From contig JAGXAB010000021.1 in assembly GCA_018971775.1 (NCBI GenBank), positions 16,870 to 80,869 of the forward strand: a stretch of DNA of 64,000 nucleotides, written 5' to 3'. This DNA comes from Cyanobacteria bacterium REEB67 (lineage in GTDB: Bacteria; Cyanobacteriota; Vampirovibrionia; Obscuribacterales; Obscuribacteraceae). Under the pieces are notes generated by a model. It had not been told where the DNA came from. It ran no database searches and was given only the letters and a program-made list of their open reading frames with translations. Both the position numbers and the translations under genes were made by a program. Positions 25,986 through 34,068 of the stretch are shown here, piece by piece; the stretch's first letter is position 1; each line of letters starts with the position of its first letter.

Positions 25986-26930
25986 ATGGGTAAAAATTTT
26001 GACATCGACAGATCGGAAACTCGGCCCTCCGCAGACACGGCGGACAGTAACACTAGGCCGCCCAATTGGTTCGAAAAACTAGCGGAACTGGCGGACCTGG
26101 CGGACCTGGCACCACTGGCAGTACCGCCAAAGGTCGCCGCTAATTCCGCATTGCCGGAAATCAAAGTCGATGCAACACCGGCTCAAATCGAGCGAACAAT
26201 CTCTAATGGCACGAGCAAACTCGATTACGCAGCGCTCCTCAGCGGAGACAGGCGAGTCATTTTCATCGGCGAAAGACATGATGATCTCGCCCAAAAGGAC
26301 GAAATCATAAATCAATTACACAATCTTAAAACGAAGGGCGGCCTCACCCATGTCGCTCTAGAAATGCTCAACGACGCGGATATGCCGGCGGTGCAGAAGT
26401 ATTTCGAAGGCAGCGGTGATCGCCAGACGGTATTGAATAGATTGAAAGCCAGGTGGTCAGTGGCGCCAGGCGTACCGGAAAAATACATGGATTTCATCGA
26501 CGCTATAAAGAAAGAAAAACTGATACCACTTGCACTCGACAGAACAAGGCGCGGCGGCGACGATCACGGCGGCTCTCTCTATGAAGCGCGCAACGAACAT
26601 TGGGCGCAAGTCGTAGGAGACGCTCTCAATGCCTTTCCAAAAGCAAAGGTACTGGTTTATTCAGGACGCGATCATGTCGGCTATACCGCAAGCACTAACG
26701 AAACCGAAGCACACACCAACGAAATTTTGCAGAAGGACTACGGCAAAAAGTCAACGGTAGTTTTGCTGGCCAGCCCGCTCGACAAAGAGGGCAGCCTGTC
26801 ACTGCATGTTTCGCAGGCTGCCAAAGCAGCTCAACCAGCCGCATGCACAGCTGCCTTCGCCCTGAAAATATCAAAGGAGCAAAGCAGCCGACCGGCGGAT
26901 TTCGTCGTACTGCCGTCGCCGCGAGAATAA
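25986..26930 (+). CDS. ChaN/TIKI-superfamily protein
   Basis: Residues about 75-280 match the ChaN-like haem-binding/TIKI superfamily: VIFIGERHDD (GExH-type motif), LTHVALEML about 30 residues on, then VLVYSGRDHVGY (GxxH-type) toward the end. These residues form the metal- or haem-binding site in characterised relatives. ChaN itself is an iron-regulated lipoprotein, but here the 75-residue N-terminus shows no lipobox or signal peptide. Instead it has a short Leu/Ala/Asp repeat (ELADLADLAPLA). No ribosome binding site is seen at the ATG, so the true start could differ. No iron genes lie nearby. Confidence 0.65.
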   Translation: MGKNFDIDRSETRPSADTADSNTRPPNWFEKLAELADLADLAPLAVPPKVAANSALPEIKVDATPAQIERTISNGTSKLDYAALLSGDRRVIFIGERHDDLAQKDEIINQLHNLKTKGGLTHVALEMLNDADMPAVQKYFEGSGDRQTVLNRLKARWSVAPGVPEKYMDFIDAIKKEKLIPLALDRTRRGGDDHGGSLYEARNEHWAQVVGDALNAFPKAKVLVYSGRDHVGYTASTNETEAHTNEILQKDYGKKSTVVLLASPLDKEGSLSLHVSQAAKAAQPAACTAAFALKISKEQSSRPADFVVLPSPRE

Positions 26931-27039
26931 CTTTCTCCCAGCTTCATCCTAGTTTTCTACCAGGGTTTACCCTATTACTCGCGGCGAGCAGCCGCGGAAC
27001 AATGGAAAAGGTCAAGCCCCATAGCCAGGAGGTCTCGTA

Positions 27040-28005
27040 ATGAATCCATTACGTAGTGTTTTTCTCGCGCTTTCGCGCACGCCACCAGCACTGATGCTGA
27101 CGCTGATAATTGGCATTGCGGCGGTGGTATCACTAATAGTCGTCAATGAAGAAAATAATCGCGCCAGAAATCTCAATCTCACACTCGCAGACATACACAG
27201 TCGGGCCAACGCCAGAGCAAAGGTCGTCTATGCGGTCAAAGATGTACCCGAAGGCAGCATCATACCGGCGGAAGCGCTGGAAGAAAAGGAAATAGAATTG
27301 ACTCGCGCACCGCAGGACTCGGTGGCAAGCAGCGGCATGGCGGCTGGACGCATTGCAAAATTTGGCATGCAGGCGGGACAAATAGTTTCGACGCACGACC
27401 TGGCACCACAGGGAGTGCAGCTTGGTTTCGAATCAAGACTGAAAACCGGTGAAAGAGCCGTTACTTTTGCTGTAGATTCAAATTCCGGTGTGGCCGGTTT
27501 TATCAACCCGGATAGTCACGTAGACATTATGGGAATGGTTGGCTCGGGAGCAGATACAAAAGTAGCACCGATCCTCAGCGATGTAGAAGTGATCGCAGTC
27601 GGACAAATGTACGAGAAACAGACGCGTGGAGCCGCTCCGATGCCAGCTAGCTCCGTCACCGTGGCAGTTAATCCGCAAGATACGCAGAAACTGATCAAGG
27701 CCGTTGCCGCAAGCAAACTTTATCTCGCCCTGCGCAATGCCTCCGACCACATACCTGTGACGACCGTCGATGTGACGGCACTTTTTCCGGTAAAAGCAGG
27801 TAACCCGCTCACAGCGTCAGCAGGAGAAAGTAGCGCCTCTTCTTTGACTCTCCCCAATCCCCCCACCCCAGACTTGCTGACACCGGCACAGATGTCGACG
27901 GAAATGCCACAACTGAATAGCCCCACACCACCACCGCCACCACTTCATGAAATAGAAATCTGGACCGGTTCAAAGAAAGATGTGGTATCGGTGCCGCGTA
28001 GCTAA
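27040..28005 (+). CDS. cpaB: Flp/Tad pilus assembly protein CpaB
   Basis: A 321-residue inner-membrane protein with one membrane anchor (about 17-36). A SAF domain follows at about 62-125 (VVYAVKDVPEGSIIPAEALEEKEIE), then the RcpC/CpaB domain (GERAVTFAVDSNSGVAGFINPDSHVDIMG, VIAVGQ, VTVAVNPQDTQKLIKA). The C-terminal 60 residues are Pro/Thr-rich, probably periplasmic and flexible. CpaB helps assemble Flp pili through the periplasm. AGGAGGT gives an excellent start. No other tad gene is next to it, though a single-pass protein lies convergently after the repeat region. Confidence 0.88.
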   Translation: MNPLRSVFLALSRTPPALMLTLIIGIAAVVSLIVVNEENNRARNLNLTLADIHSRANARAKVVYAVKDVPEGSIIPAEALEEKEIELTRAPQDSVASSGMAAGRIAKFGMQAGQIVSTHDLAPQGVQLGFESRLKTGERAVTFAVDSNSGVAGFINPDSHVDIMGMVGSGADTKVAPILSDVEVIAVGQMYEKQTRGAAPMPASSVTVAVNPQDTQKLIKAVAASKLYLALRNASDHIPVTTVDVTALFPVKAGNPLTASAGESSASSLTLPNPPTPDLLTPAQMSTEMPQLNSPTPPPPPLHEIEIWTGSKKDVVSVPRS

Positions 28006-28051
28006 GGCATTTTTGTTAAACGCTATTGGAAGCAAGCATCCCTCATAGAAA

Positions 28052-28100
28052 AAAGAGACGGTACAGAAGGAGAAGGATCTGCATCGTCTCTTCTTTTTTT
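28052..28100 (+). terminator. Intrinsic terminator after cpaB
   Basis: AAGAGACG (about 28053-28060) pairs with CGTCTCTT (28085-28092), followed by C and seven T. The loop is long (24 bases), but the perfect 8-bp stem and T-run directly after cpaB make it a likely terminator. The A-run on the left side could let it act on the other strand too. Confidence 0.6.
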
Positions 28101-28162
28101 GCGTTTCTCACTCGGCGCCGATAGCGAGCCCTAAGCGCTCTCAGCGCTCGCGGTGCACATGC

Positions 28163-28266
28163 TTGTTCGATAATTTCGGCCATTCTATAGGTCAAAATAA
28201 GGCCTTGTTCGATAATTTTGGCCATTTTAGAGGCCAAAATAAGGCCTTGTTCGATACTTTTCGACC
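28163..28266. repeat. 42-bp tandem repeat with internal hairpins (2.4 copies)
   Basis: Two copies of a 42-bp unit starting TTGTTCGATAATTT (28163-28204 and 28205-28246) differ at six positions or so; a third partial copy begins at 28247 and breaks off inside the next gene's 3' flank. The second copy contains a perfect inverted repeat ATTTTGGCC / GGCCAAAAT (28214-28222 and 28232-28240). The first keeps most of that pairing, including one G-T wobble. The array lies between two convergent genes and ends about 15 bp before the stop of the minus-strand one. Confidence 0.85.
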
Positions 28267-28280
28267 CGGAATTGCTTTAT

Positions 28281-29075
28281 TTACGGGCTTTTTGGTTTCG
28301 ACTCGTCTTTTTGCTTTTCAATGGATGTAGGTGCAGATGCAGGAGATTTCACACCAGCTTTTGCGCCGTCTTTTATATCTTTCGCGTCTTTGACGGGTAC
28401 CGTAATCAAACGACCGTCTTTACCACGGATAATTTTGTTTTCGATATTGCCGGGATTGCTCAAGCGATATTGATAGGAAATATTGAAGGTCTTATGCGGA
28501 AAGGCCTCGTCATCTTCCTTGTCGAGCGAACTGCGATCAAAAATCAAAAAGTGCGCCGGGAATCTCACTTTTGTCTTGGTCGAGATTGTGACAACTCTAA
28601 GCTCTGGAGTAATCTCATCTTTGAAGGAAGTAAACTCAGGGTGTTCGACAAAAAATCCAGGCGGGGGGCAATCTTCCCAGGATTTATAGCTGGCCAGGAT
28701 CAAACTCGGCGTATCCATTCCCTTGTTGGCTGCATCTCCGGCCAGGGCGATCGCCTGGCTGCATATGCGCTGATTGTAAGATTGACCGAGATAAGCAATG
28801 TAGCAATTGCCCATTAACAGAGAAAGTATTACCAGGAACAATACACTACCGGCGATATCGAGCGGTGTCAGTTCATGTGGATAACGGCGCGGAGGTTTCG
28901 CTTTCGCGGCGGCGACAGGTGTTTTTTCAACAGCTTCGGGCGACGAAACGGCTTCGGTTACGTCGGCAGACGGAGCTGTCTCTATCGCAGTTTTCGCTTC
29001 TTCTGATTTAACATCCTCGGACTTTGCTTGGCCCGATTCTATTTGATCAGCTTTTGCCTTCTCGTTATCTTCCAC
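28281..29075 (-). CDS. Single-pass membrane protein of unknown function
   Basis: A 264-residue protein opening at GTG with GAGGA 7 bp upstream. The first 75 residues are acidic and low-complexity (Lys/Glu/Ala). One membrane segment follows at about 76-98 (IAGSVLFLVILSLLMGN), then an extracytoplasmic domain at about 100-225 with two Cys (ICSQ and EDCPPP), and a Lys/Ser/Pro-rich tail. The general plan resembles TadE/TadG-like pilus-associated proteins and cpaB is nearby on the other strand, but I see no decisive motif. Third gene of the guaD-hpt unit, 20 bp after hpt. Confidence 0.55.
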   Translation of the reverse strand: MEDNEKAKADQIESGQAKSEDVKSEEAKTAIETAPSADVTEAVSSPEAVEKTPVAAAKAKPPRRYPHELTPLDIAGSVLFLVILSLLMGNCYIAYLGQSYNQRICSQAIALAGDAANKGMDTPSLILASYKSWEDCPPPGFFVEHPEFTSFKDEITPELRVVTISTKTKVRFPAHFLIFDRSSLDKEDDEAFPHKTFNISYQYRLSNPGNIENKIIRGKDGRLITVPVKDAKDIKDGAKAGVKSPASAPTSIEKQKDESKPKSP

Positions 29076-29095
29076 ACTGAGTCCTCAAAAACTAA

Positions 29096-29644
29096 TTAAG
29101 AGCCGGTGGTGGCACTTAGTTGCAATTCACCGAGGAAAGGCAACTCTCTGTATTTTTCGGCGTAATCGAGACCATAACCGACGACAAACAAATCTTCGAT
29201 TGTAAAGCCGACATAGTCCGGTTCCACTTCGACGATGCGACGCGAGGGCTTGTCGAGAAAAGCAGCGATTTTCAATGTTTTCGGATTGAACTGATCCTGA
29301 AGATATTCCATGAAAAACTTTGCCGTACGACCGGAATCGATAATGTCTTCGATAACCAGAATGTGACGTCTGGAGATATTGGGCAGTTCGAGATAGGGAG
29401 TTTGCACATGGCCACTGCTCTCGGTCGCACTGCCATAGCTCGAGAGTCTGACAAACTCTATCTGCAGGGGATCGGGAGTTTTGATATTGCGCACCAGATC
29501 AGCCAGGAAGCAAAACGCTCCTTTCATTACGCCAATCACCACGGGACTTTCGAGGCCGGCATATTCAGCGCTGATTTCCGCTCCAAGAGATTTGATCCGC
29601 TTCTGGATTTCTTCTTCAGTGAAAATTGGTGTGATAACAGCCAC
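29096..29644 (-). CDS. hpt: Hypoxanthine(-guanine) phosphoribosyltransferase
   Basis: Transfers ribose-5-phosphate from PRPP to hypoxanthine or guanine to give IMP or GMP. The PRPP loop VIEDIIDSGRT is at 97-107, GVMKGAFCFLADL near 38-50 is the pyrophosphate-binding loop, and the purine-binding end shows DYVGFTIEDLFVVGYGLDYAEKYR. Length 182 is normal. The start is GTG, with AGGGA upstream. It lies 32 bp downstream of guanine deaminase on the same strand, making a compact purine-salvage pair. Confidence 0.93.
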   Translation of the reverse strand: MAVITPIFTEEEIQKRIKSLGAEISAEYAGLESPVVIGVMKGAFCFLADLVRNIKTPDPLQIEFVRLSSYGSATESSGHVQTPYLELPNISRRHILVIEDIIDSGRTAKFFMEYLQDQFNPKTLKIAAFLDKPSRRIVEVEPDYVGFTIEDLFVVGYGLDYAEKYRELPFLGELQLSATTGS

Positions 29645-29676
29645 TGTTGGTCCCTTTTTTTGGTCTAGTCCATAAT

Positions 29677-31053
29677 CTAGCCTAGTTTAGCACTTGAGGC
29701 CAGCGACAGGGCCGTCGTCGACTGATAAATAGCTTTACCGCGCACATAAGTGGCCTCAATCAAACGGTCATCCCCGAGAAAGACAAGACTGGCCAATATC
29801 TCATCGCTAGGCTGCGAGAGTATATTGTCGACTATGCCCGTTTTGCGGCGCGGGTCTACGATTATAAAGTCAGCTTCTTTACCCTCTTCAAGGGAACCGA
29901 CCTGGTCGTCGAGCCAGGCCGCTTTCGCGCCGCCAAGCGTGGCACGATAAAGCAGCTCACGAGGGTCTATCCAGTAAGTCGGCTGGGTAAACTCGGCATC
30001 CTTCATAACACAAAACATTGACATGGCCGGTCCAGCCGCCACATCGGAGCCAAGGCCGAAAAGCACCCCGGCTTCCTGCATCTTTTGATAGGGGAAGACA
30101 CCGCTCTTCAGGAAAAAATTGGAGCTGGGGCAGTGAGCGAGGGAACTTTCAGTCTTTTTCACGCGATCGATGTCTTCATCGTCCAGATGTATGGAATGGG
30201 CAAAAATAGAGCGCCGGCCAAGGTTACCCGCCCGGTCATAGACATCGAGATAGCTGCGCGACTGAGGATATTGCTCGGCGACAAACTGAATTTCTTCCAG
30301 CGACTCGGCCAGGTGCGTATGAAAATAGCTGCCGGGAAACTCGTCTTGAAGCCGACTGACGGCAGCAAGCAGGTCGGCGGTGACGCTGATCGCAAAGCGC
30401 GGCGTAAAAGCATAAAGAAGACGGTTGTTATCATAGCCGTGCCACTTCGTTGCCAGCTCGCGGGACTGCGAGACGGACTGATCGGCGTTTTCGGTCAGAG
30501 CCTCCGGACTGTTCGCCACCATCATCACTTTGCCCATAATGACCCGATTGCCATTGGCGGCTGCGACTTCAAAAGCGGCATCTGTAGCTGCTTTATGTAT
30601 AGTCGTCATAACGCAGGCAAGAGTGGTGCCGTTGCGGCCGAGCTCATTGAAAAACCACTGGGCGATTTTGCGAGCATGCTCCGTATCGCTGAAGCGCGCC
30701 TCGGAAGGGAAAATATAGCGATTGAGCCAGGTCAGCAGATGTTGGCCGGAGCGGCCGGTCTGGGTGACCTGGGGCAGATGCAGGTGCAGATCGACGAGCC
30801 CGGGCAGAAGCAGGCGCTCGCCGCAATCGACGATGGTGAGAAGACCGGCCGCCGCCCCACCGGCGAAATATGCGCTCAAATCAGCACGTATCTGCAAGTC
30901 GGCCCAGTTACCGACGGCCAAAATCTTGCCGTCTGCACCGACAAGGAGGGCACCCTGCCTGAAGTCAAGATATTCGGTCTCGGACAGAGGAGAGATGACG
31001 TGGCCGAGGTAAGCTGTTATCGGCTCCGCGGACTTTTCGTTGAGTGGCTGCAC
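29677..31053 (-). CDS. guaD: Guanine deaminase
   Basis: Zinc amidohydrolase that hydrolyses guanine to xanthine and ammonia. The metal ligands HxH are His90 and His92 in VDLHLHLPQ; the Q..TGRSG and LNRYIFPSEARF segments that follow are typical of guanine deaminases. Later come FHTHLAES, IFAHSIHL, LAHCPSSNFFL and GLGSDVAAG with the catalytic Asp. Length 458 is normal. The start is GTG with AAGG upstream. First gene of a unit with hpt and a membrane protein. With hpt it would let the cell either keep guanine as GMP or degrade it to xanthine. Confidence 0.9.
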   Translation of the reverse strand: MQPLNEKSAEPITAYLGHVISPLSETEYLDFRQGALLVGADGKILAVGNWADLQIRADLSAYFAGGAAAGLLTIVDCGERLLLPGLVDLHLHLPQVTQTGRSGQHLLTWLNRYIFPSEARFSDTEHARKIAQWFFNELGRNGTTLACVMTTIHKAATDAAFEVAAANGNRVIMGKVMMVANSPEALTENADQSVSQSRELATKWHGYDNNRLLYAFTPRFAISVTADLLAAVSRLQDEFPGSYFHTHLAESLEEIQFVAEQYPQSRSYLDVYDRAGNLGRRSIFAHSIHLDDEDIDRVKKTESSLAHCPSSNFFLKSGVFPYQKMQEAGVLFGLGSDVAAGPAMSMFCVMKDAEFTQPTYWIDPRELLYRATLGGAKAAWLDDQVGSLEEGKEADFIIVDPRRKTGIVDNILSQPSDEILASLVFLGDDRLIEATYVRGKAIYQSTTALSLASSAKLG

Positions 31054-31136
31054 AGGCGCCTTCTTGTGTGAGAAATTGAGAAAAATAGATTGTCGAGGGG
31101 GAAACCAACGAGCATTATGTAGAGTAACTTATATGG

Positions 31137-32156
31137 ATGCCATTCCAACCACTGTCATCGACTGATTTTTTATCTGTGCTAAACGAGACGCGCTCAATCT
31201 GGAGCGCCGGTCTCAAGCCTGACGAATACTGCCACTACAATTACATGCAACAGCGCGAACCCTGGGGTCGCAAGCATCAAGAGCTGTGGGGCTACAGAAG
31301 CGATAACGGCGAAATAGCCGCCAGCTTGAAGCTCTACAGACTTTCCCTGATGTCTCGCCACCAGACCTTTCCCTGCTACGGTGTGGGAGCGATTTATAGT
31401 ATGCAGAAGTATCGAGGTCAGGGCTTCGGCGCCAAAATAGTCGAAGCGATGATCGAGAAAGCGCAGGATGACAAACAAGCAGCGGTATTACTCTTTTCCG
31501 ATATCGGTACAGCCTTTTACGAGCAATTTGGCTTCTACGAAATGGGCACAATCGAATTTTCCCTGCCGGTGGAGGGAGCCGGTATAGACGCAAAGAAGCT
31601 CTCCGGCGCGCACTATAAGGTTACGCCCCTGATCGAAGCCGACCTGGAGCTGATGGAGCGGCACCACAGACGGTGGCTGGCCCAAAGGCCCTTCGGAGTC
31701 TGCCGCTCACTTGACTACTTCCGGTATAAAGTCCATAAAGAAGACTATCTAAATCGTCACTCCCGGCTACCCTGGCCTAAATTACACACCATAATGGTAG
31801 GTGATGGCCTGGATCTGGCCTACGTCATCTACGAAATCAGCTCCGAAAATCTCCGCGTTCTCGAACTGGTAACCAGCCAGGCCCTCGTAGAAAACATCTG
31901 GCGAGCCGTTTTTGCCGAAGCCGTCAAGCACGGCGTCAAAAAAATCAAGAGCTGGGAATCAAACGTGCTTGAACTGGCCCCCAGCTTCTCACTGAAATCA
32001 TTTTTCGCTTCTACTGTTTATAAGACCGATTTTGTGCCTACAATCTATTACTCTCAGAGGAGTTGGGGTAAAGTAATGATCCTACCCCTTGAAAACGAAG
32101 TCTTGCCCTGGCTCCGCACTTTCCCTAGCCCCATACTCGAACTAGACCACCTCTAA
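31137..32156 (+). CDS. GNAT-family N-acetyltransferase
   Basis: A 339-residue protein with a GNAT domain at about 40-150. The acetyl-CoA loop is YRGQGFGAKIV, preceded by CYGVGAIYSMQ and followed by AAVLLFSDIGTAFYEQFGFYEMG, the usual fourth strand and helix. About 180 further residues form a second domain that resembles the C-terminal part of Eis-like or tandem GNAT proteins but lacks a clear motif. The substrate is unknown. The next gene (ThDP enzyme) starts one base after the stop, so the two are very likely coupled. The ribosome binding site is weak. Confidence 0.75.
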   Translation: MPFQPLSSTDFLSVLNETRSIWSAGLKPDEYCHYNYMQQREPWGRKHQELWGYRSDNGEIAASLKLYRLSLMSRHQTFPCYGVGAIYSMQKYRGQGFGAKIVEAMIEKAQDDKQAAVLLFSDIGTAFYEQFGFYEMGTIEFSLPVEGAGIDAKKLSGAHYKVTPLIEADLELMERHHRRWLAQRPFGVCRSLDYFRYKVHKEDYLNRHSRLPWPKLHTIMVGDGLDLAYVIYEISSENLRVLELVTSQALVENIWRAVFAEAVKHGVKKIKSWESNVLELAPSFSLKSFFASTVYKTDFVPTIYYSQRSWGKVMILPLENEVLPWLRTFPSPILELDHL

Positions 32157-32157
32157 A

Positions 32158-33849
32158 ATGCCGCCAGAAGTCAACACTCCGACCGCTACCAACGTCAAAT
32201 TGACGAGCCACCTGCTCATGGAGCAGTTGCTTACCGAAGGCATGAATATGTTTTTCGTGGCACCGCGCTCGCTGCGCTCGCCTCTGGCCAAAATTCTCGG
32301 TCGCACCAAGAACAGTGTCACGGTCGTGCACACGCTCTCCGAACTGACTGCCATGTTTATGGCCCTCGGCTACGCCCAGGCCTCATCGCGGGCGCCGGTG
32401 GTGATCTTGCCGGCCGGTCAGGGCCTTGTCAGCTGCCTGGCAGCCCTATATACGGCCACGCGCATCCACGTGCCGATGATCATTATTCAAGATGACCTTC
32501 CGACGACGGTTCTGAACGATGATCCGCCCCTTACCGTCGATGCCATGACTATCGCCAAGCCCCTCTGCAAATGGACGGCCCAGGCCAGACATGCCCATGA
32601 GATCCCGCGCTTGATTCGACGTGCCTTTACCGAGGCAATGGCTCCGCCGCGCGGTCCGGTATTTCTCTCGATCCCAATAGACCTCTTGCAACAGCCCGCC
32701 ACGGCAGAGCTAATCAGCCCTCCGCACACAAGCCCGCTCGGTGCAGCCGACCACAACTTTATTTTGAAAACGGCGCGCTCCCTGGTGGCCGCTCAAAATC
32801 CGGCCATCATCGCCGGCAACGAAGTCAGTCAGTTCCGCGCCCGTAAAGAAGTGGCGACCCTGGCCGAAGTAATCGGCTGCCCGGTTTTCAGCGAGCCGAT
32901 GCCGACCGGCGTCAACTTCCCCAACCGTCATCCGCAGTTTGCCGGAGTTTTGCCGCTCAATCTGGAGCTGGCCCGTGAAAAACTGGCCGATCACGACCTC
33001 GTACTCATGCTCGGCATGCAGACCAGACTACCGGGCGGTCACAGCGAAAAAGGCCTGATATCCAACCGTTCTTCAGTGATTCAAATCAACGTCGAGCCTA
33101 CCCTTTCCGGTAAAAGCCTGCCGTGTATCGCCGCAGCCAACGCCGATCTCGCCGAGAGCCTCTCGCGTCTGCGCGCTGAGATCCAGCTGATCGCCGACGC
33201 AAAATGGTGTTCCCAGGCTAAAGACAAAGCTCAAATCACCATCGATGACGTTTCCAAAGATCGCCAGAAGCTCGAAGAAGAGCTGGTCTACCCCAAGCCA
33301 AACGAGGGCGTCTCTCTCTTCTGGCTACTACGCATCCTTGACGGGGCCAGACCGACAAGCTCGATTATCGTCACAGATTTGATGGGTTCTAAATGGGACC
33401 CGTCGTTTGTAATGAGCCTGGAAGCCAGCTCGGCATACTTTGCCTCAAATTCCGGCGTGGACGGCTTTGCTCCGGCGGCCGCTCTAGGCACGCAGTGGGC
33501 ATCTCCGGAAAACCCGGTCGTCTGCGTTACTACCGATCAGTCTCTGTTGCAATGCCCGCAAGCCCTCTGGACTGCCGCCCACTACAATTTGAACGTCAAA
33601 TATATCATCGTCAATTCGCGCGGTTCAAACAGCTTGACGACAGAGTTTGAACAATATCTAGCCAACGCCGGCGACAAGTCGACGCCCTTCCCGCTCGACA
33701 AGCCGGAGATCGAGTTTCCCCTGCTCGCGCAGTCGATGCGTGTGCAAGCGACAAAGGTCACGACTATGGGTGAACTTGAAGCAGCTTTAACGAAAGTCTT
33801 TGAAGACAAGGCGCCTTGCCTAGTTGATGTGCGCGTTATTTCCGATTGA
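32158..33849 (+). CDS. Thiamine-diphosphate-dependent enzyme, acetolactate-synthase-like, divergent
   Basis: The three-domain plan of the acetolactate synthase/benzoylformate decarboxylase family is clear: an N-terminal PYR domain with the catalytic Glu62 in TLSELTAMFMALGYAQAS, a middle Rossmann-like domain, and a C-terminal PP domain. In the PP domain the metal-ThDP motif GDG is replaced by TDQ (Asp460 kept), and 25 residues on VNSRGSN stands for the usual NN. Hence either cofactor binding is altered or the enzyme is no longer active in the usual sense. No regulatory ilvN-like gene is adjacent. It is coupled to the upstream GNAT gene. Substrate unknown. Confidence 0.72.
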   Translation: MPPEVNTPTATNVKLTSHLLMEQLLTEGMNMFFVAPRSLRSPLAKILGRTKNSVTVVHTLSELTAMFMALGYAQASSRAPVVILPAGQGLVSCLAALYTATRIHVPMIIIQDDLPTTVLNDDPPLTVDAMTIAKPLCKWTAQARHAHEIPRLIRRAFTEAMAPPRGPVFLSIPIDLLQQPATAELISPPHTSPLGAADHNFILKTARSLVAAQNPAIIAGNEVSQFRARKEVATLAEVIGCPVFSEPMPTGVNFPNRHPQFAGVLPLNLELAREKLADHDLVLMLGMQTRLPGGHSEKGLISNRSSVIQINVEPTLSGKSLPCIAAANADLAESLSRLRAEIQLIADAKWCSQAKDKAQITIDDVSKDRQKLEEELVYPKPNEGVSLFWLLRILDGARPTSSIIVTDLMGSKWDPSFVMSLEASSAYFASNSGVDGFAPAAALGTQWASPENPVVCVTTDQSLLQCPQALWTAAHYNLNVKYIIVNSRGSNSLTTEFEQYLANAGDKSTPFPLDKPEIEFPLLAQSMRVQATKVTTMGELEAALTKVFEDKAPCLVDVRVISD

Positions 33850-34068
33850 GCCTGGTTGAGACGAATCGAGTCCTGTTGAGCCGCTAATGAGCGCTAAATA
33901 AGGTTTTTCGGGCGGGCACTTGTGCAGCAGAAGCCCCCGAGACCCTTACGTTGCAAAGCATGTCAAAATGCTTAGCGAAATTGGTATTTGAGGGCGTTCC
34001 GGCGAGTCCGTTGATAAACTATTGTCTGTTCAGGACTATCAAGGACACACTCATAGGATATTGCCACT

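Noticed and set aside
28043..28237. A 64-codon minus-strand frame over the 42-bp repeats and the terminator
   Set aside because: The peptide simply translates the repeat and the T-run, has an Arg-rich middle, and no ribosome binding site.
28163..28266. Possible CRISPR array
   Set aside because: The units are directly adjacent without unique spacers, only 2.4 copies exist, and no cas gene is in the window.
33908..33940. Possible hairpin TCGGG...CCCGA between the ThDP gene and korA
   Set aside because: The stem needs bulges and mismatches to extend beyond five pairs, and no T-run follows it.
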